Source of the DNA: Impatiens glandulifera
Taxonomy: Eukaryota; Streptophyta; Magnoliopsida; Ericales; Balsaminaceae
NCBI RefSeq assembly: GCF_907164915.1
Contig: NC_061867.1
Span: 30,501,751-30,565,750 of the forward strand
DNA: 64,000 nt
Direction: 5' to 3'
Shown: positions 21,081 through 33,249 of the stretch, piece by piece
Layout of the letters: the number at the start of each line of letters is the position of its first letter
Numbering within the stretch: the stretch's first letter is position 1
The notes under the pieces: model-generated
What the model saw: only the letters and a program-made list of their open reading frames with translations
Told to the model about the DNA's origin: nothing
Databases searched by the model: none
Program-made: the position numbers and the translations under genes

Positions 21081-22990
21081 TTTTATTTAAAATTTTTATT
21101 TTATAAAAATAAAATAAAAGATGTTATTATATTTTTTAATTAATAAATTAACTAATGGTTGAAATATAGATAACATGATATATAATAGTTTTTATAAAAA
21201 TGATTATAAATGATTTTAGGATCAAATTCAAATCGATAAATTAGACAATCATGCAATATTGAAGGACACGTGAACTGAAATGTAAAAAATTCAAGTTTTG
21301 TTCATTACATGAATTACAACATAAATAATGGTTTATAGTGAGTTGGAAAATATTCCTAAACTTTTGTTGAAGCTTTTGGATGAACCAGAACTGAGCTTAA
21401 AAAGCTCTATAAAAAGTTTTCTAAAAACTTTAAAAAGTTTGAATTTTTTTAATCGCGGGTGTTAATGGAGATTGATGATGTGAGGCTTGGTTTATGTGAT
21501 TTGTCTTGATCGGATCCTTTTTATAGCCCGCTTAGGTCTGTTGACGGCTTATGTTGAACAAAAATATTAATGACCTTGCCACTTAACCGACCAAATTATA
21601 TCCTTTAAGAGAATATGACGAGCTACCAATGTAGGGAAATGATCACACGACTGTAGTGATCATTTCTCTTCAACTTTTCATTTTTTCTGAGTAATAATGA
21701 AGTTGGATTTCATCATTATTCATTGATGCCAATTGTTATTATATAAGCGTCCAAGTAAGAAGACGAAGTTGGGTCGCCAACGCACGTTAGGCGCAATATG
21801 TGGAGTTTCGTCAAAGTTCCGTCAGGCTAGGTCATTTCATGCCTTTCCATTAGCATGGGCGTTAGCCCCTCCGTTTGCCATGCCAGCCGCGTGCTTAGCC
21901 TCTCCATGGCTTAGGCCTTGTTTGATTTGGGTCAAACAACTATGACCTCATTTGAATTCTTCTCATTTTTATTACCTGGAAAATATACAATATTAATTAA
22001 TAGACATAAATATTTAATTTTGTCTATTTTATTTATTTTGTATATTTCAGACTTTATAAATAATTATGTTGGGATTTAAATGACTACAATATTTTTCCAA
22101 ATAATTGTTTGATTTATTTAAGCTATATTTTATGATAGATAAATACAATATTTTCCTAAAGAATTATTTAATATATTTATTTTAAATTTAATTAATATAA
22201 CATTATAAACACTAAAATTTTACCTACCCAAATTATAAATTTTAAAATAACTATTTTGATTAAATAAAATCAAAATGATTAAAATGAAGTCAAAGACACC
22301 ATTAAATAATTAATTAGATTAATTATTATAATAATTAAACTCAATTAATTAAAGATAATAACCAAGAAAAATAAATAAAATAATTTGAGATAAATGTTGT
22401 ATTCATTTTATCTCAAACAACATTTTTTTTTATCTATTTTATCCCAAATAAAATTTAATAGTCATTTTGACTAGTATGTTTTCCAAAGTGGAAAGATAGA
22501 AGCGATTAGTGCATGGTTCGAGAGTAAAAATAATGTTGAGTTTTTGTTAGCGAGTCTCTTTCACATGTATGATCTTTAGTTTAATCTTCGTGATGATTGT
22601 CAAGTTGTGGTCCAAGTTTTCGGTTTGATCTTTAGAGGAAGCTTAAGGGTTGATGATGTTTTTGTTTGGCTATTTTTGATTTTGTTTTATTTTATTTTTT
22701 GTGTGTAAGAAGTGAGTTTTTTAAAATTGTTTAGAACTAAATTATTAAAATATATTTTATTTAAAATTATAACTGTATTAAAATAAAATAAATTATAATA
22801 TTTTGTAATTAATAAATTAACTATTGGTTGAAACATAGATGATGTGATAATATTTTTATAAAAGAAATCCTAAAATATCACAAATAATTAATATTTAATT
22901 ACAACCATTAAAACTCAATTTTCTTTTTCTATCACTCCACCTTACAAGAAAAAAAAACTTTATCAACCCTCACCAATCTAAAAAACACCA
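21081..22990. other. intergenic region upstream of LBD copy B
   Basis: About 1.9 kb without a gene. Near 21500-21960 there is a degraded relative of the end of block R (TTAGGCCTTGTTTGATTTGG, AACAACTATGACCTC). From about 22490 the sequence matches the upstream flank of copies C, E and F (a GATTAGTGCAT word, GATCTTTAGTTTAATCT, AGTTGTGGT). The open frame at 21733-21945 lies in repeat sequence and is not considered a gene. Confidence 0.55.
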
Positions 22991-23000
22991 TATATATAAG
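22991..23000 (+). promoter_or_regulatory. TATA box of LBD copy B
   Basis: TATATATAAG lies about 70 bases before the ATG. Sister sites at the same distance are at 34814-34821 (ACTATAAG, copy C) and 51951-51959 (CATATAAGA, copy E). Copy F lacks this region. Confidence 0.6.
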
Positions 23001-23068
23001 TCCAATCAATATTCATCGTAAGTTTTTAGGCCAAAAAGACTCTAACTTCTCAAAGAAAAAAATAAACA

Positions 23069-24425
23069 ATGAGTATCAAGGCCAATTCTCGTGCAGGAAT
23101 CAGGGCATGCGGGGCCTGCAAATTCTTGCGGAAGAAATGTTTAGAGGACTGCATATTCGCACCTTACTTTGATTTCGGTGAAGGAATTGTCAATTTTGCA
23201 TCCGTTCATAAGATTTTTGGAGCGAGCAACGTTACAAAGCTTTTAACCAATGTCCCAATCCACAAACGACCCGACACCGTTTTTACTTTAATCTACGAGG
23301 CTCATGCTCGTCTCCGAGATCCTATTTATGGTTGCATGTCTGAGATTCGTGATCTCCAAAATCAGGTACTTATGTATTTAGATATCGATCCTAACATGGT
23401 TTAACATGAATTAATTAATCATGTCAATTAGAAACAAATTAGAACAATAATTAGTTCAAATCTTCTATAAAAGTAAATAATGGTGTAATTATATGGTGAT
23501 GTTATATGTATATTTGGTCTTATGAAATAATTGATTTTCTTATTAATTTTGTAAAAACTAATTTAAATTATTTAAGTTCTTATCATTGTCATACTGCTAT
23601 AAGAAATGTCTAGGATAATGGTTTGCTATCTTTAACGTTATATATTTCTTTGACTTATCTTTTAGTTAATATTATAATATTTTGATTTTATTTGATTATT
23701 TTATCTTATAGACGTCACTTTCATAAATATATTATTAACTAAAGAAAAAACTTTTCACAAAAGAACTATTTCAAATATTAAAATTCACGTCACGACAAAA
23801 TAAAAATATATATTATTTTAGATTATAATATAAATTTTAAGTGAAGTCATCTTCTTCTAAAATATATTTTATTTTAATTTTAAAAATTATGGTTTAATTT
23901 TAAAAATTATGGTTTATTTTTTGAAATAAACTAATGATATTATAGTTATTTGTACATTAACACAATTTTATATAGATATATTTTATGTACTATTATTTTG
24001 TGTCTCTCTTAATTCATTTTTTTTTAAATTTAATTTTAACAAGCAATGATATTAGTTTTTAATTTTTTAATACATTTTTGTGGACATGAATTTTATATGT
24101 AGGTGAATTTTAGATTTCGTGCTTGCAAGCCCATGTAGCCAGGCAGCCGCCACCTCAGCAACAACCGCCATCTTCTCTGTCCATGTCGGAATTCCCTTTT
24201 GCTGACGCTGGCACCTATGACATGTCAGTACCTCTCTATGAGTTTGATCCAAATAATGGATCATCTCATCAGCAGGCCAATTCATGGACAGCAAATCTGC
24301 AGCAATTCCATGAACATAACACTTTCGTCAGGGCTCCGGTTGGCGGCGGGATTGGGGAAGAGTTTGCTAGGGAGTTACTGCTGAGATATCAAAGATCTGC
24401 CCCAAGCATGCCACCATGGCCCTAA
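23069..24425 (+). CDS. LBD copy B, LOB-domain transcription factor (two exons)
   Basis: Exon 1 is 23069-23365 (99 codons), and the donor is CAG/GTACTT. It encodes the zinc-finger-like C block C-x2-C-x6-C-x3-C ([15 protein letters not shown]), CIFAPYF, the GAS block ([17 protein letters not shown]) and the DPIYGC motif needed for DNA binding in the family. The acceptor used by the other copies (24102) leads to a stop after 11 codons, but an AG at 24112-24113 restores the frame. Exon 2 then is 24114-24425, giving 202 residues in all. That choice removes exactly seven residues, one heptad, from the leucine-rich stretch. Exon 2 is Gln/Pro-rich and ends with the family motif [12 protein letters not shown]. 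It should act in the nucleus as a class I LBD regulator; the LBD16/18/20-like group seems nearest from memory of family motifs. Expression is unproven. Confidence 0.83.
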
Positions 24426-24791
24426 TTCATAATTACTTTTGATAATCCCCAAACTATTAACTATATATGGTAATTTGGCAAATATTTATTACCGTCCTTG
24501 AATGGTAATTTTTTTTCTTTTCCGGATTTTTAGTACTTTCTTAATTGAATAAACAAACTCTGTAATTTATTTATTTAAGTTTAAAAAATTTATATGCTCT
24601 CGTCATTACCTGTCATTCTACATTTGGGTTTTGAAAATTTGTATTTATATGTATGGATGTTTTTTTCCTTTTCCTTCTTATATTGTTCTATATTAATAGT
24701 CATTCATTGAGAATATGAGTTATAAATTAAAATTTAGTAGTTTAAAAAGTTGTAGGCATATTTTGAATCAACAACCTTCCTTTGGCATTGA
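24426..24791. other. 3' flank of LBD copy B
   Basis: Homologous to the downstream flanks of the other copies, up to CCTTTGGCATTGA. Tandem repeats begin abruptly at 24792. No gene is seen. Confidence 0.5.
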
Positions 24792-25530
24792 TAGGCAACC
24801 CATCTAGGGTGCGGTCACCACTATCAATTATCGACAGAAATTGATAGACATTTCGCATTACATGCATTCATTACACATACATCAAAGTTCATAATTTCAC
24901 AAGTTGTGAATTACGTTAGACCTGATCTCTCTCGAAAGTACGTAGGCAGCCCATCTAGGGTGCGGTCACCACTATCAATTATCGACAGAAATTGATAGAC
25001 ATTTCGCATTACATGCATTCATTACACATACATCAAAGTTCATAACTCACAAGTTGGGAACTACGTTAGACCTGATCTCTCTCGAGAGTACGTAGGCAAC
25101 CCTTCCAGGGTGCGGTCACCACTATCAATTATCGAAAGAAGTTGATAGACATTTTATTTCACATAACATGCATTCATTGCTTATTACATACATCAAAGTT
25201 CATAACTTCATAAGTTGTGAACTACGTGAGACTTGATCTCTCTCGAGAGTACGTAGGCAACCCTTATAGGGTGCAGTCACCACTATTAATTATCGAAAGA
25301 AGTTGATAGATATTTCATTTCACATAACATGCATTCATTGCTCATTACATACATCAAAGTTCATAACTTCACAAGTTGTGAACTACGTGAGACCTGATCT
25401 CTCTCGAGAGTACGTAGGCAACCCATCTAGGGTGTGGTCACCATTATCAATTATCGAAAGAAGTTGATAGACATTTCATTTCACATCACATCGCATACAT
25501 TCATTGCATATACATTAAAAAGGGAGTTAA
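24792..25530. repeat. tandem repeat, five units of 150-161 bp
   Basis: Units begin TAGGCAACCC (or a variant) at 24792, 24943, 25093, 25254 and 25415. Each contains GGGTGCGGTCACCAC, TATCAATTATCGA-AGAA, GATAGACATTT and CTGATCTCTCTCGAGAGTACG. Similar ACGTAGGC-bearing arrays occur in untranslated parts of plant LTR elements, and this one lies on the inner side of the LTR at 26379-27033. Confidence 0.88.
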
Positions 25531-25559
25531 TCACACTATGAGTTGATTCCTAAACCAAA

Positions 25560-26364
25560 ATCTCTTAGTCAATACTAGGGGCATTTTTATTAAAATAAAA
25601 ATGACTACAAGATCCTCACAGAGTCCCACTTGAGAAAATATAACGCCCAAAGCTAAAGTATTTTTCTCTTCGGCTTAGGATCTCAACGTTTTCACAAGAA
25701 TTCAAACAAATATTTTTCACAAGCATGTGCATGGAACTACGTTGGACTTGAATTTCCCTAGCTATGGGATACGTAGGCACCTTGTATGAGCCCGATCCTA
25801 AACATTTTCAAAAACCAAACCCCTACATCAATAGAAGGGGCATTTTTTTAAAAAAATGAGCACGGGATCCTCACAGAGTCCCACTTGAGAAAATATAACG
25901 CCCAAAGTTAAAGTATTTTTCTCTTCGACTTATGATCTCAAAAGATTTTCAAAACATTCACACCTACACAAACATTTTTCACAAGCATGAGCATGGAACT
26001 ACGTTGGACCTGAATTCCCCTAGCTATGGGATACGTAGGCAGCTTGTATGAGCCCGATCCTAAACATTTTCAAAATCAAACCCTATATCGACACTAGGGG
26101 AATTTTATGAAAATGAAATGATTGAAAGATCCTCACAGAGTTAGCTTAAATGAGTAAATATAACACCTAACACATGGCTAAACACTTTATTCTCTAGCAG
26201 CTTTGGATCTTAAAAGATTTTCAGCTTAAGTCAATTGCCACTCCAACAGATACTTAAGAAAATTTCCCCAACTTAAGTCAATTGCAACTCCAGCAGAAAC
26301 TTAAGAAAATTCCTCAACGATTCTTCCATTTGAATTATACAAGAATCACCACCAAACGAACTCA
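25560..26364. repeat. second tandem repeat, period about 260 bp
   Basis: About two and a half units, with corresponding points near 25577, 25836 and 26096. Each carries AGGGGCATTTT, GATCCTCACAGAGTCCC, GAAAATATAACGCCC and GGAACTACGTTGGAC, the last being close to a word in the neighbouring 150-161-bp array. The two arrays may have one origin. Confidence 0.8.
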
Positions 26365-26376
26365 GCTCTGATACCA
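26365..26376 (-). other. primer-binding site of a truncated LTR element
   Basis: GCTCTGATACCA is the reverse complement of the initiator-Met primer site and lies two bases inside the LTR that begins at 26379, so the element reads on the minus strand. Confidence 0.8.
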
Positions 26377-26378
26377 CT

Positions 26379-27033
26379 TGTTGGAGAAATTGAATAATAA
26401 CACCTGTTTAGCAATCTAGAAATAGACAAGCTACAACAAAGGCCTAATAATTTTTTTTCCCATTCTGTATAATCAAATAGGCAGCCAATTCAATTGAGCA
26501 TCAACAATCAACATCAAAGAAATAGATAGCAAGACACCAAGATTTTACATGGAAAACCCTAATCAGGTAAAAACCATGGGACACTTCGGCCACTTAAATC
26601 ATCCACTATTTCAAATGGGTATACAATGTTGTTCAATACCAGCCTAGAGGTAATATAATAAAATTATCAATTAACCTCATCCTAACTTGTCATTCACATA
26701 CATTATATTCCTCACTAAAGATGGGTAACCAAATGGAGAAGAGATAAAGGAAATTAAAAGAAGAACCTGCTGCTTCAATGGAGAAATTATTGTTTCAATG
26801 GAGGAAGAGTTGTTTCAATGGAGGGAGAGTTGTTTCAATGGAGGAAGAGGGAGAGAGAACCAATTAACTGCTGTGTTTTTTTCTTTAATTAAATATGCAC
26901 TAATGGGCTTTATTAATTTGTTAGGCCCAACTGCCACCCACCACTTGTGTGATAATATTTGATATCCCATTAATTTGATTGTGTGTTAAATTTGATTGAA
27001 GCGTAATTATTGGGTATTTATTTCCCTCAAACA
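26379..27033 (-). mobile_element. 5' LTR of a minus-strand LTR element, truncated beyond its leader
   Basis: 655 bp with TGTTGGAGAAAT...TTCCCTCAAACA ends and an adjacent primer site. To the left the leader runs through the two tandem arrays and stops at 24792 in LBD flank. No second LTR and no coding region is seen, so the element was truncated or never carried genes. Three forms of TTGTTTCAATGGAGG follow one another near 26785-26840. Confidence 0.72.
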
Positions 27034-27289
27034 ACCATATCAGAAGCTTAGAGAATGAGTTCCTAGATACATTTTTAAAAAGGATGACAATAGGCTTATC
27101 GAGAGGCTCATCGAGATAGGTTGTCGGTAGATTTCTAGACCACTATGAACGCATTTATGGACCATACCAATTATTTTTTCATATCTTTTTTAAAACATTC
27201 ACAGTTGATCACATCATGGTTTAAACATCCACACACAAAACAAGTCACCCAAATGCTCGTAGGAGAATTAAAACCAACTATTGGGAATG
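27034..27289. other. unassigned sequence
   Basis: No gene or repeat recognised. The short + frame at 27145-27345 has no family features. Confidence 0.3.
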
Positions 27290-28360
27290 TTGTTTCATAT
27301 TTTTCATATCATTTTTATTTTATTTTATTTTTTCTAAAATGTTAGTATTGAAAATACTCTACAATAATTATTAAATTTTACATAAATAACTACTAGAGGA
27401 CTTTTGAGCTAATTAATTATATTTTTTATTTTTTTACTTATTTATTTATTTTGAATAATGTTTAATGTTATGTTTTTGTCGTTAATTTTAAAAGAATTTC
27501 GAGCCAATAATTTTATTTTATTTCTAAAACGATCATTACAAGGGAATAAAATAAATAATTAGCTTAGGAATCGATTGAATTCAAAAATAATTAAAATCTA
27601 GGTTATATTCAAATAAAAGAAAAAACATTAAAAAAAATCAATAAATACATAAATAGGTTAAATGAAATAAATGCTTTTTAATTAATATAATTTATGTTTA
27701 TTTTGCAGGTTGGAAAAAAATTTTAAAAAAATATTGATCGAAATTGACCGGGGACGGCCGTGTACGACCACCGGACCAACGTAGCTAGCAAACGACCAGA
27801 CCCAGCCTAGATAGGGGAAATTCAAGGGTCCAACTGACACACAGACAGACAAGCCATAAGCCAAAGCACGCAGAAACAAGACCCAAGTAAGTTGCGTCGT
27901 GAGTGAGGACCAACACGCATATATGAGATCAAGCATCACCCCTCTCCCATCACCTCACACGCTGTGTTTGGAGGAACTCCCAAGAATACAAAATAATGTC
28001 ATTTTAGCCCTGAATATTGCATGGGATCATTTGAAAAATGGTTGAAATCATATATCATTGGCTACCAAATCATTTAATTTAAGAGGAGAAATGACCCCAT
28101 GACGCTCAGATCATTTCCTTATGCTCTCATAAATCTTAGTGGCAACTAATCGTGACGAAGAAGTGAAATATCATTAATGACTTTGGTCTACGCTTGTCCT
28201 CCCGAACATTGGGCGTTAACCATCTGTCTAGGCTTCCGTTTGGCCTTCCTCGTTGCGCACCTGAGCTTCGTGTGGCCTAGTACCGATTTGATTTGAACTA
28301 AACGGTTTTGGTCCTGTTTGACCATCTCCTCATCATTTATTCTATATATATTTTTACCTA
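27290..28360. repeat. dispersed block R, copy 1
   Basis: Shares long stretches with 40010-40960 and 49500-51420: the TATTGAAA-TACT-CACAATA part, TTTCGAGCCAATAA, a GATCGAA-TTGACC part with CGTGTACGACCAC, CATTTTAGCCCT, and CTACGCTTG..CC..GGGCGTTAACC. It is interrupted at 28370 by the Mutator-like element and continues after 33342 into the upstream flank of LBD copy C. It carries no convincing gene, and the minus frame at 27682-27939 is read across the repeat. Confidence 0.7.
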
Positions 28361-28369
28361 TAAAATAAA

Positions 28370-28455
28370 GAGGAATAATAAGTACAACGAATGGTAAGCG
28401 AAAGCAAGGTCACAAATCCTACGTGGCCTTGCCAGCTAGGAGAGAAAAAATATAT
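28370..28455. repeat. left terminal inverted repeat of the MULE
   Basis: Pairs with 33250-33332 with scattered mismatches and one gap of about ten bases around CTTGCCAGC. Confidence 0.85.
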
Positions 28456-28830
28456 AATTCACCAATAGGGCTTCATATTTTCCGGCTGCATTTATTTCTC
28501 TTCTCCGACTGCATTTATTTCTCCACCTGAAACTTCTCCATGGTATCGTTTTTAAGGATCTAGATTATTTGTTTTTATAGATCTAGGGTTTAGATTTTAC
28601 AGATCTATTTATTTACAGATCTAAAGGTTTATGGATTTATTTCAGTTTGTTATTGTATGATTTATTTCAGAACTGTTTGAACTTTCAGGAAACTAGCATT
28701 GCCGAAGCACCAAACTTGAACAACACAGTAGATGAAGAACTGAACATTAACAAATCTACCTTTATTGAACCCGAAAGGTACCCTATTGCCCGATTGGTAT
28801 AAAAATGTACATTTCAATGTGTCAAAATGA

Positions 28831-29590
28831 CCCAAAAACTACATTTTATGGACCTGAAATTATGGTTTTGGGACCAAAGAGGGTCATTTCGGGACCATAA
28901 AGTTTGGTTTAGGGACCTTAAAGGGTCATTTCGGGTCCTGAAAGGATGGTTTCTTGTCCTGAAAACATGGTTTAAGGACTTCATTGATTGTTTATGGTTA
29001 AAAATAGTTGGTAAAGGAACCCATGATGGCTGTTTCAGGACCCGAAAGGGTGTTTTCGGGACACATTATGAATGTTTATTGTCCCGAAACCACTCTTTCT
29101 AGACCCATAGGGTGCTTTCAGGTCCAGAAACCAATCTTTCGGGTCCTGAAACTACTCTTTCAGGTCCTGAAATCACCTTTCTTGACCCGAAACCAATCCG
29201 AAATGGTGCTTTCTTATCCTGAAAGGGTGGTTTCGGGACCAGAAAGGGTGGTTTCGGAACAAGAAAGGGTCCTGAAAGAGTGGTTTCGGGACAAGAAATG
29301 ACCCTTTCTTCTTGTCCCGAAACCTTATTTCTTGTCCCGAAACCGTGTTTCTTTTCCCGAAATCATTGTTTCTTGTCCTGAAACCGTTGTTTCTTATCCC
29401 AAAACTGTGTTTCTTGTCCCAAAACCGTGTTTCTTATTCTGAAACCTTTGTTTCATGTCCCAAAAGGATGGTTTCGGGAGAGAAAAGTTGGTTTCAGGAC
29501 CCAAAAGGATGGTTTCGAGACCCAAAAGGGTGGTTTCAGGATCCGAAAGGGTGGTTTAGGACCAAATAGGATATTTTCGGGACGTAATTT
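28831..29590. repeat. left internal minisatellite array of the MULE
   Basis: Some 760 bp of short, irregular units built on TTTCGGGACC and its complement GGTCCCGAAA (for example GGGTGGTTTCGGGACC, TTTCTTGTCCCGAAACC). Long frames open on the + strand at 28827-29569, but they only translate the repeat. Confidence 0.88.
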
Positions 29591-29619
29591 TTACGGTTGC
29601 ACTTAATTTTTGGAATCAC

Positions 29620-30130
29620 ATTCCTACTATTGGAATGACATTTTCCTCCGAAGAACAACTTCTTGAATTCTACACATCATATGCCCACTTAACTAGATTC
29701 GGCATTACTAAATTAGGGAGCAAAATGTAGGTGGTAAGAGGAAATACTTCAGCATTGGTTGTTCCAAGAGTTTTATGAAAGAATCGAATACCAAAAATAA
29801 GTTTCATCAGCCTAGACCAATAACAAAGACAGATTGTAAAGCAAAGATTAATGTTGTTGTTCGAAATGAAGGAGAATATGTGATAACAAGTATTTTTCTT
29901 AAACACACAACCATACATTAAACCCTAAGAGGATACGTCATGTTAGATCCAACAAAGTAATAAACGGAAATGTAAAGAGAAGATTGGATATAAACGATGA
30001 AATTGGAATAATTGTGGCCAAAACATTTCAATCCCTTGTAGTGAAATATGAAGGGTATGAAAACATGTCTTTCGATGAGAGAACATGTAGAAATTACGTT
30101 ACAAACGCACGAAGGTTGAGGTTAGGTACT
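29620..30130 (+). pseudogene. FAR1-type DNA-binding domain remnant
   Basis: Read in three linked frames, this encodes the FAR1 DNA-binding domain found in Mutator-derived transposases and FRS proteins. The first part is SSEEQLLEFYTSYAHLTRFG (from 29641). A stop and shift occur near 29725. Then comes RKYFSIGCSKSF and a later TDCKAKINVVVRNEG. A second shift occurs near 29905, followed by LNPKRIRHVRSNK and a tail ending NARRLRLG at about 30125. The zinc ligands of the WRKY/GCM1-like fold are present (GCSKS, DCKAK, and KH-NH across the second shift). The catalytic DDE part is absent; the frame runs straight into low-complexity sequence at about 30128. Confidence 0.8.
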
Positions 30131-30535
30131 CCCTCATCGTGACCCCCTCTTTTTTGTACCACCACATCAGGTATGACTTCATCTCAGTAATCTATTTGGG
30201 CAGACTCGAAGTTCTTCGGTTGATTTATTTGCTTGTTCTACGTCATATCTGGAGATTGAAGGCGTGCTGGAATTTTTATATGTCGCAAGGGATTTTTTCT
30301 GAGTTTTTTTGGAGCCACCACTTCAATTACTTCCTCTTCGGGTACTTCCTCATCGTGACCCCCCTCTTTTTGTACCACCACATCAGGTACTACCTCATTG
30401 TGACCCCCCCTCATTGTGACCTCCCTCATCATGACCCCCTCATTGAGACCCACCTCATTTTGACCGACCTCATTGTGACCCCCTCATCATCACCCCCTCA
30501 TCTTGTACCGCGACTTCTGTAGTGGGTGTTCGATC
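30128..30535. repeat. low-complexity CCTCATTGTGACCCC-type region
   Basis: Repeats of CCTCAT-GTGACCCCC, plus two near-identical pieces (about 30128-30178 and 30345-30395) with TTTTTGTACCACCACATCAGGTA. On the minus strand it encodes acidic, Val/Glu-rich sequence, probably the tail of the antisense gene. Confidence 0.7.
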
Positions 30536-32987
30536 TTTGAAGTATCTGTGCATGGCATCCCTAAAACATTTATTCTTGTCCATTGTTGTGTGTATGACGT
30601 GGATGGCGTTGTCATACAATGGCGTTGTATCCCAGCCAAAACTTAAAGATACCAAATTTTTTCGTGGCTTTGTCAATCATCAATGTACATTTAGAAATCC
30701 ACTTCAAATTCTTTGTAAAATTCATACTTGTTGCGTTCTCATGTCATGTTGTGTTCATAGGTGTTATCTTCAGAGGTGGTAGTGAATTCATAGACGATGA
30801 ATTAAAAGGTGGTGAATTCATAGGTGTTGACTTCTTCTTAGGTGCTGCCTTAGGTGCTGCCTTTTGAGGCTCAGACACCCCCACATATGCATCATCGTTC
30901 TCCCCCACATCCATATCTACCTCCTTGTTCTCCCCCACACCCATATCCACATCCTCGTTTGCCCCCTATCCTGATATGTCTCTTCGTACTCCCCCTTAAC
31001 CCCATCGGTGTCCTCGTTCTGAAGAGGTGGTAGTGAAATGCGTCTAACATCTCTTCCACGTCCGAATCCTCCATTTGCCCACTCCGTATACAGCCTAAAC
31101 TTCAACGTCGTGTCATTCCAACATGATAGTATAGGAAATCGATGCTCATTAACTCCTCTCAATTCAGGGTTGCTCACTCTATACACGTAGCACAGCTGAA
31201 AAACATACATATGTTAAAACCATTTATTTTTGAAACTAGGGAAATAAATTAGTGATTAGTGATAACTTAAAATAAGGAATGTATGTGGTCCTTGGAAATG
31301 TCGTTTTTCATTACCCTTCCATTTTTCACATGAATTAACTAATCCTTCAAGTAAAAATTTGCACCAATTGAACTTCTTGATATTATTAACATCTGAAATA
31401 GATTTCAGAATTCTATACCTGTAATGAAAAAAATAGATTTGAAGATTATTTAACCATGCATATACCATACATATATGTTGTCATGCAAGTGAAAATAAAA
31501 GAAATGAAATATACTTGGTAACTTGACCCAGGTGATCACACCAGAGAAAACAACTGACCACAAATAATACAAAGTCTATCTTGAAATTATTCTTAGCTAC
31601 TTTGTTCTCAATCATTTTCATTGACATATCAGTCACTAAAGGGCGCCATTAACAGGGTTACCCCATCGAGTCCTAAATGCCTTCAACTTGTCATTGTTCT
31701 TGTTATTCTCGTATTCTACAATGTCCAGCTCCCCTCTAGGGAGACCCAATATCATCTGAACATCATCTTCTTCGATTTTCACAAGCTCGTCACTCTGTAG
31801 AGTGAATGCACATTTACAATAGTCAAACTGTATGACTAGATAACGAGAGATCTCCCCGGGGCATTTTGAAAGCGATAATGATAGTAGAGAGCCAAAGCCT
31901 ATTGACTTCACAGCCTCTTTTTGTTTATTAGACAACAATTGAAGAAGATTGAAAAGGTCAAAAGAAGATGTCCTAGTTAAAAATAAGTTGTGGGGGGCTG
32001 CTACTACTTTGGGAGCTGATGCTTTGGGGGCTGCTTTGGTTTCTTGGGCATTCCTTTTACGTTTATTTGCTTACAAAAACAAAAGATAAACATTTAAAAA
32101 CCATGAAGTAGATAATCAAATAAATAAAGAATTTCGGGTCCTAAAACAACACTTTCGGGTCCTGAAACCACCCATTTCAGGTCCTGAAACTACCCATTTC
32201 GGGTCCTGAAACCACACTTTCGGGACCCATAACAGCCAAACACAATACAATCAAACTTTTGGGTCCTGAAACACCCATTTCGGGTCACGAAACCACACTT
32301 TCGGGACCCATAATTCAGTCAAACGCAATAGAATCAAACTTTCGGGTCACGAAACACCCATTTCGGGTCCTGAAACCATACTTTTGGGACCCATAACAGC
32401 AAAACACAATAAAATCAAACTTTCAGGTCCCAAAACACCCATTTCGGGTCCCGAACCCACACTTTCACGGCCCATAATTCATCCAATCACAATACAATAA
32501 AACTTTCGGGTCTTGAAACACACATTTCGGGTCCTGAAACCACACTTTCGGGACCCATAATTCAGCCAAACACAATAGAATTTAACTTTCGGGTCTCGAA
32601 ACACTCATTTTGGGTCCTGAAACCACACTTTCGGGACCCATAATAGCCAAACACAGTACAATTAAACTTTCGGGTCTTGAAACATCCATTTCGGGTCCTG
32701 AAACCACACTTTCGGGTCCCTTAATTCAGCCAAACACAATATAACTACACTTTTGGGACCCATAATTCAACCAAACACAATACAATCATATTTTCGGGTC
32801 CCGAAAGTGTAGTTTAGAGACCCATAATACAGCAATACACAATAATCATAGTTTTTTATCATTAAAATCATCAAAATCCCTGATTGCAAAACCCTAACCG
32901 ATCTTAAAATCATCAAAATGATCTACGTTTATAAAAGATAAGATGTCTTATTACCTTAGAGTCTTTGGAGATCTTAGAATCTTGCAT
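30238..32987 (-). pseudogene. plant-mobile-domain-like gene carried antisense in the MULE
   Basis: This resembles transposon-borne plant-mobile/DUF1985-type proteins. A possible first exon is 32987-32955 (ATG, then a GTAATA donor). The best segment runs about 32075-31636 and encodes SNKQKEAVKSIGFGSLLSL, CKCAFTLQSDELVKI and MILGLPRGELDIVE. A frameshift at about 31637 breaks it, and the neighbouring frame continues to about 31510. After a CATTACAG acceptor near 31415 comes FNWCKFLLEGLVNSCEKW (to about 31256). After another acceptor near 31200 comes LCYVYRVSNPELRG and a Gly/Arg-rich, then Glu/Val-rich tail (to about 30238). Exon borders are approximate. The function of the family is unclear; it is common cargo of Mutator-like elements. 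Confidence 0.6.
32135..32830. repeat. right internal minisatellite array of the MULE, period about 83 bp
   Basis: Seven to eight units recognisable by GCCAAACACAATA-type words near 32231, 32318, 32399, 32479, 32565, 32646, 32730 and 32770. Each also holds TTTCGGGTCCTGAAAC and CACACTTTCGGGACCC. The core TTTCGGG-CC is shared with the left array, and the array lies in the 5' intron or leader side of the antisense gene. Confidence 0.88.
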
Positions 32988-33249
32988 GGCGATGTACCTA
33001 GACCACTAGCCTGAAAAGAATAGTAGTATGAACCCTATACCAAGAAGATACATGAAGGAAGACAATATAAATGAAGTGCACATATACGAAGGAAGACCTA
33101 CCATTTTCGATCAGAAGATGATAAAGAAAGGAGAAGAAGTCGGGAATGTCGGAGAGCCAAATCGATCGCCAGAGAAGAAGTCAGAAGTCGGGGATAGCCG
33201 GAAATGAGCAAAGAAAGGAAAAAAGAGGGGAAACTAAAACGTTTTAAAA

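Noticed and set aside
21733..21945. 70-codon + strand open frame, relatively GC-rich
   Set aside because: The sequence resembles the end of dispersed block R and shows no protein family features.
27682..27939. 85-codon minus strand open frame
   Set aside because: Related frames in the other R copies are differently broken; no conserved protein.
28827..29569. Three successive + strand open frames within the MULE
   Set aside because: They merely translate the TTTCGGGACC minisatellite; the repetitive Trp/Phe/Lys sequence has no gene structure.
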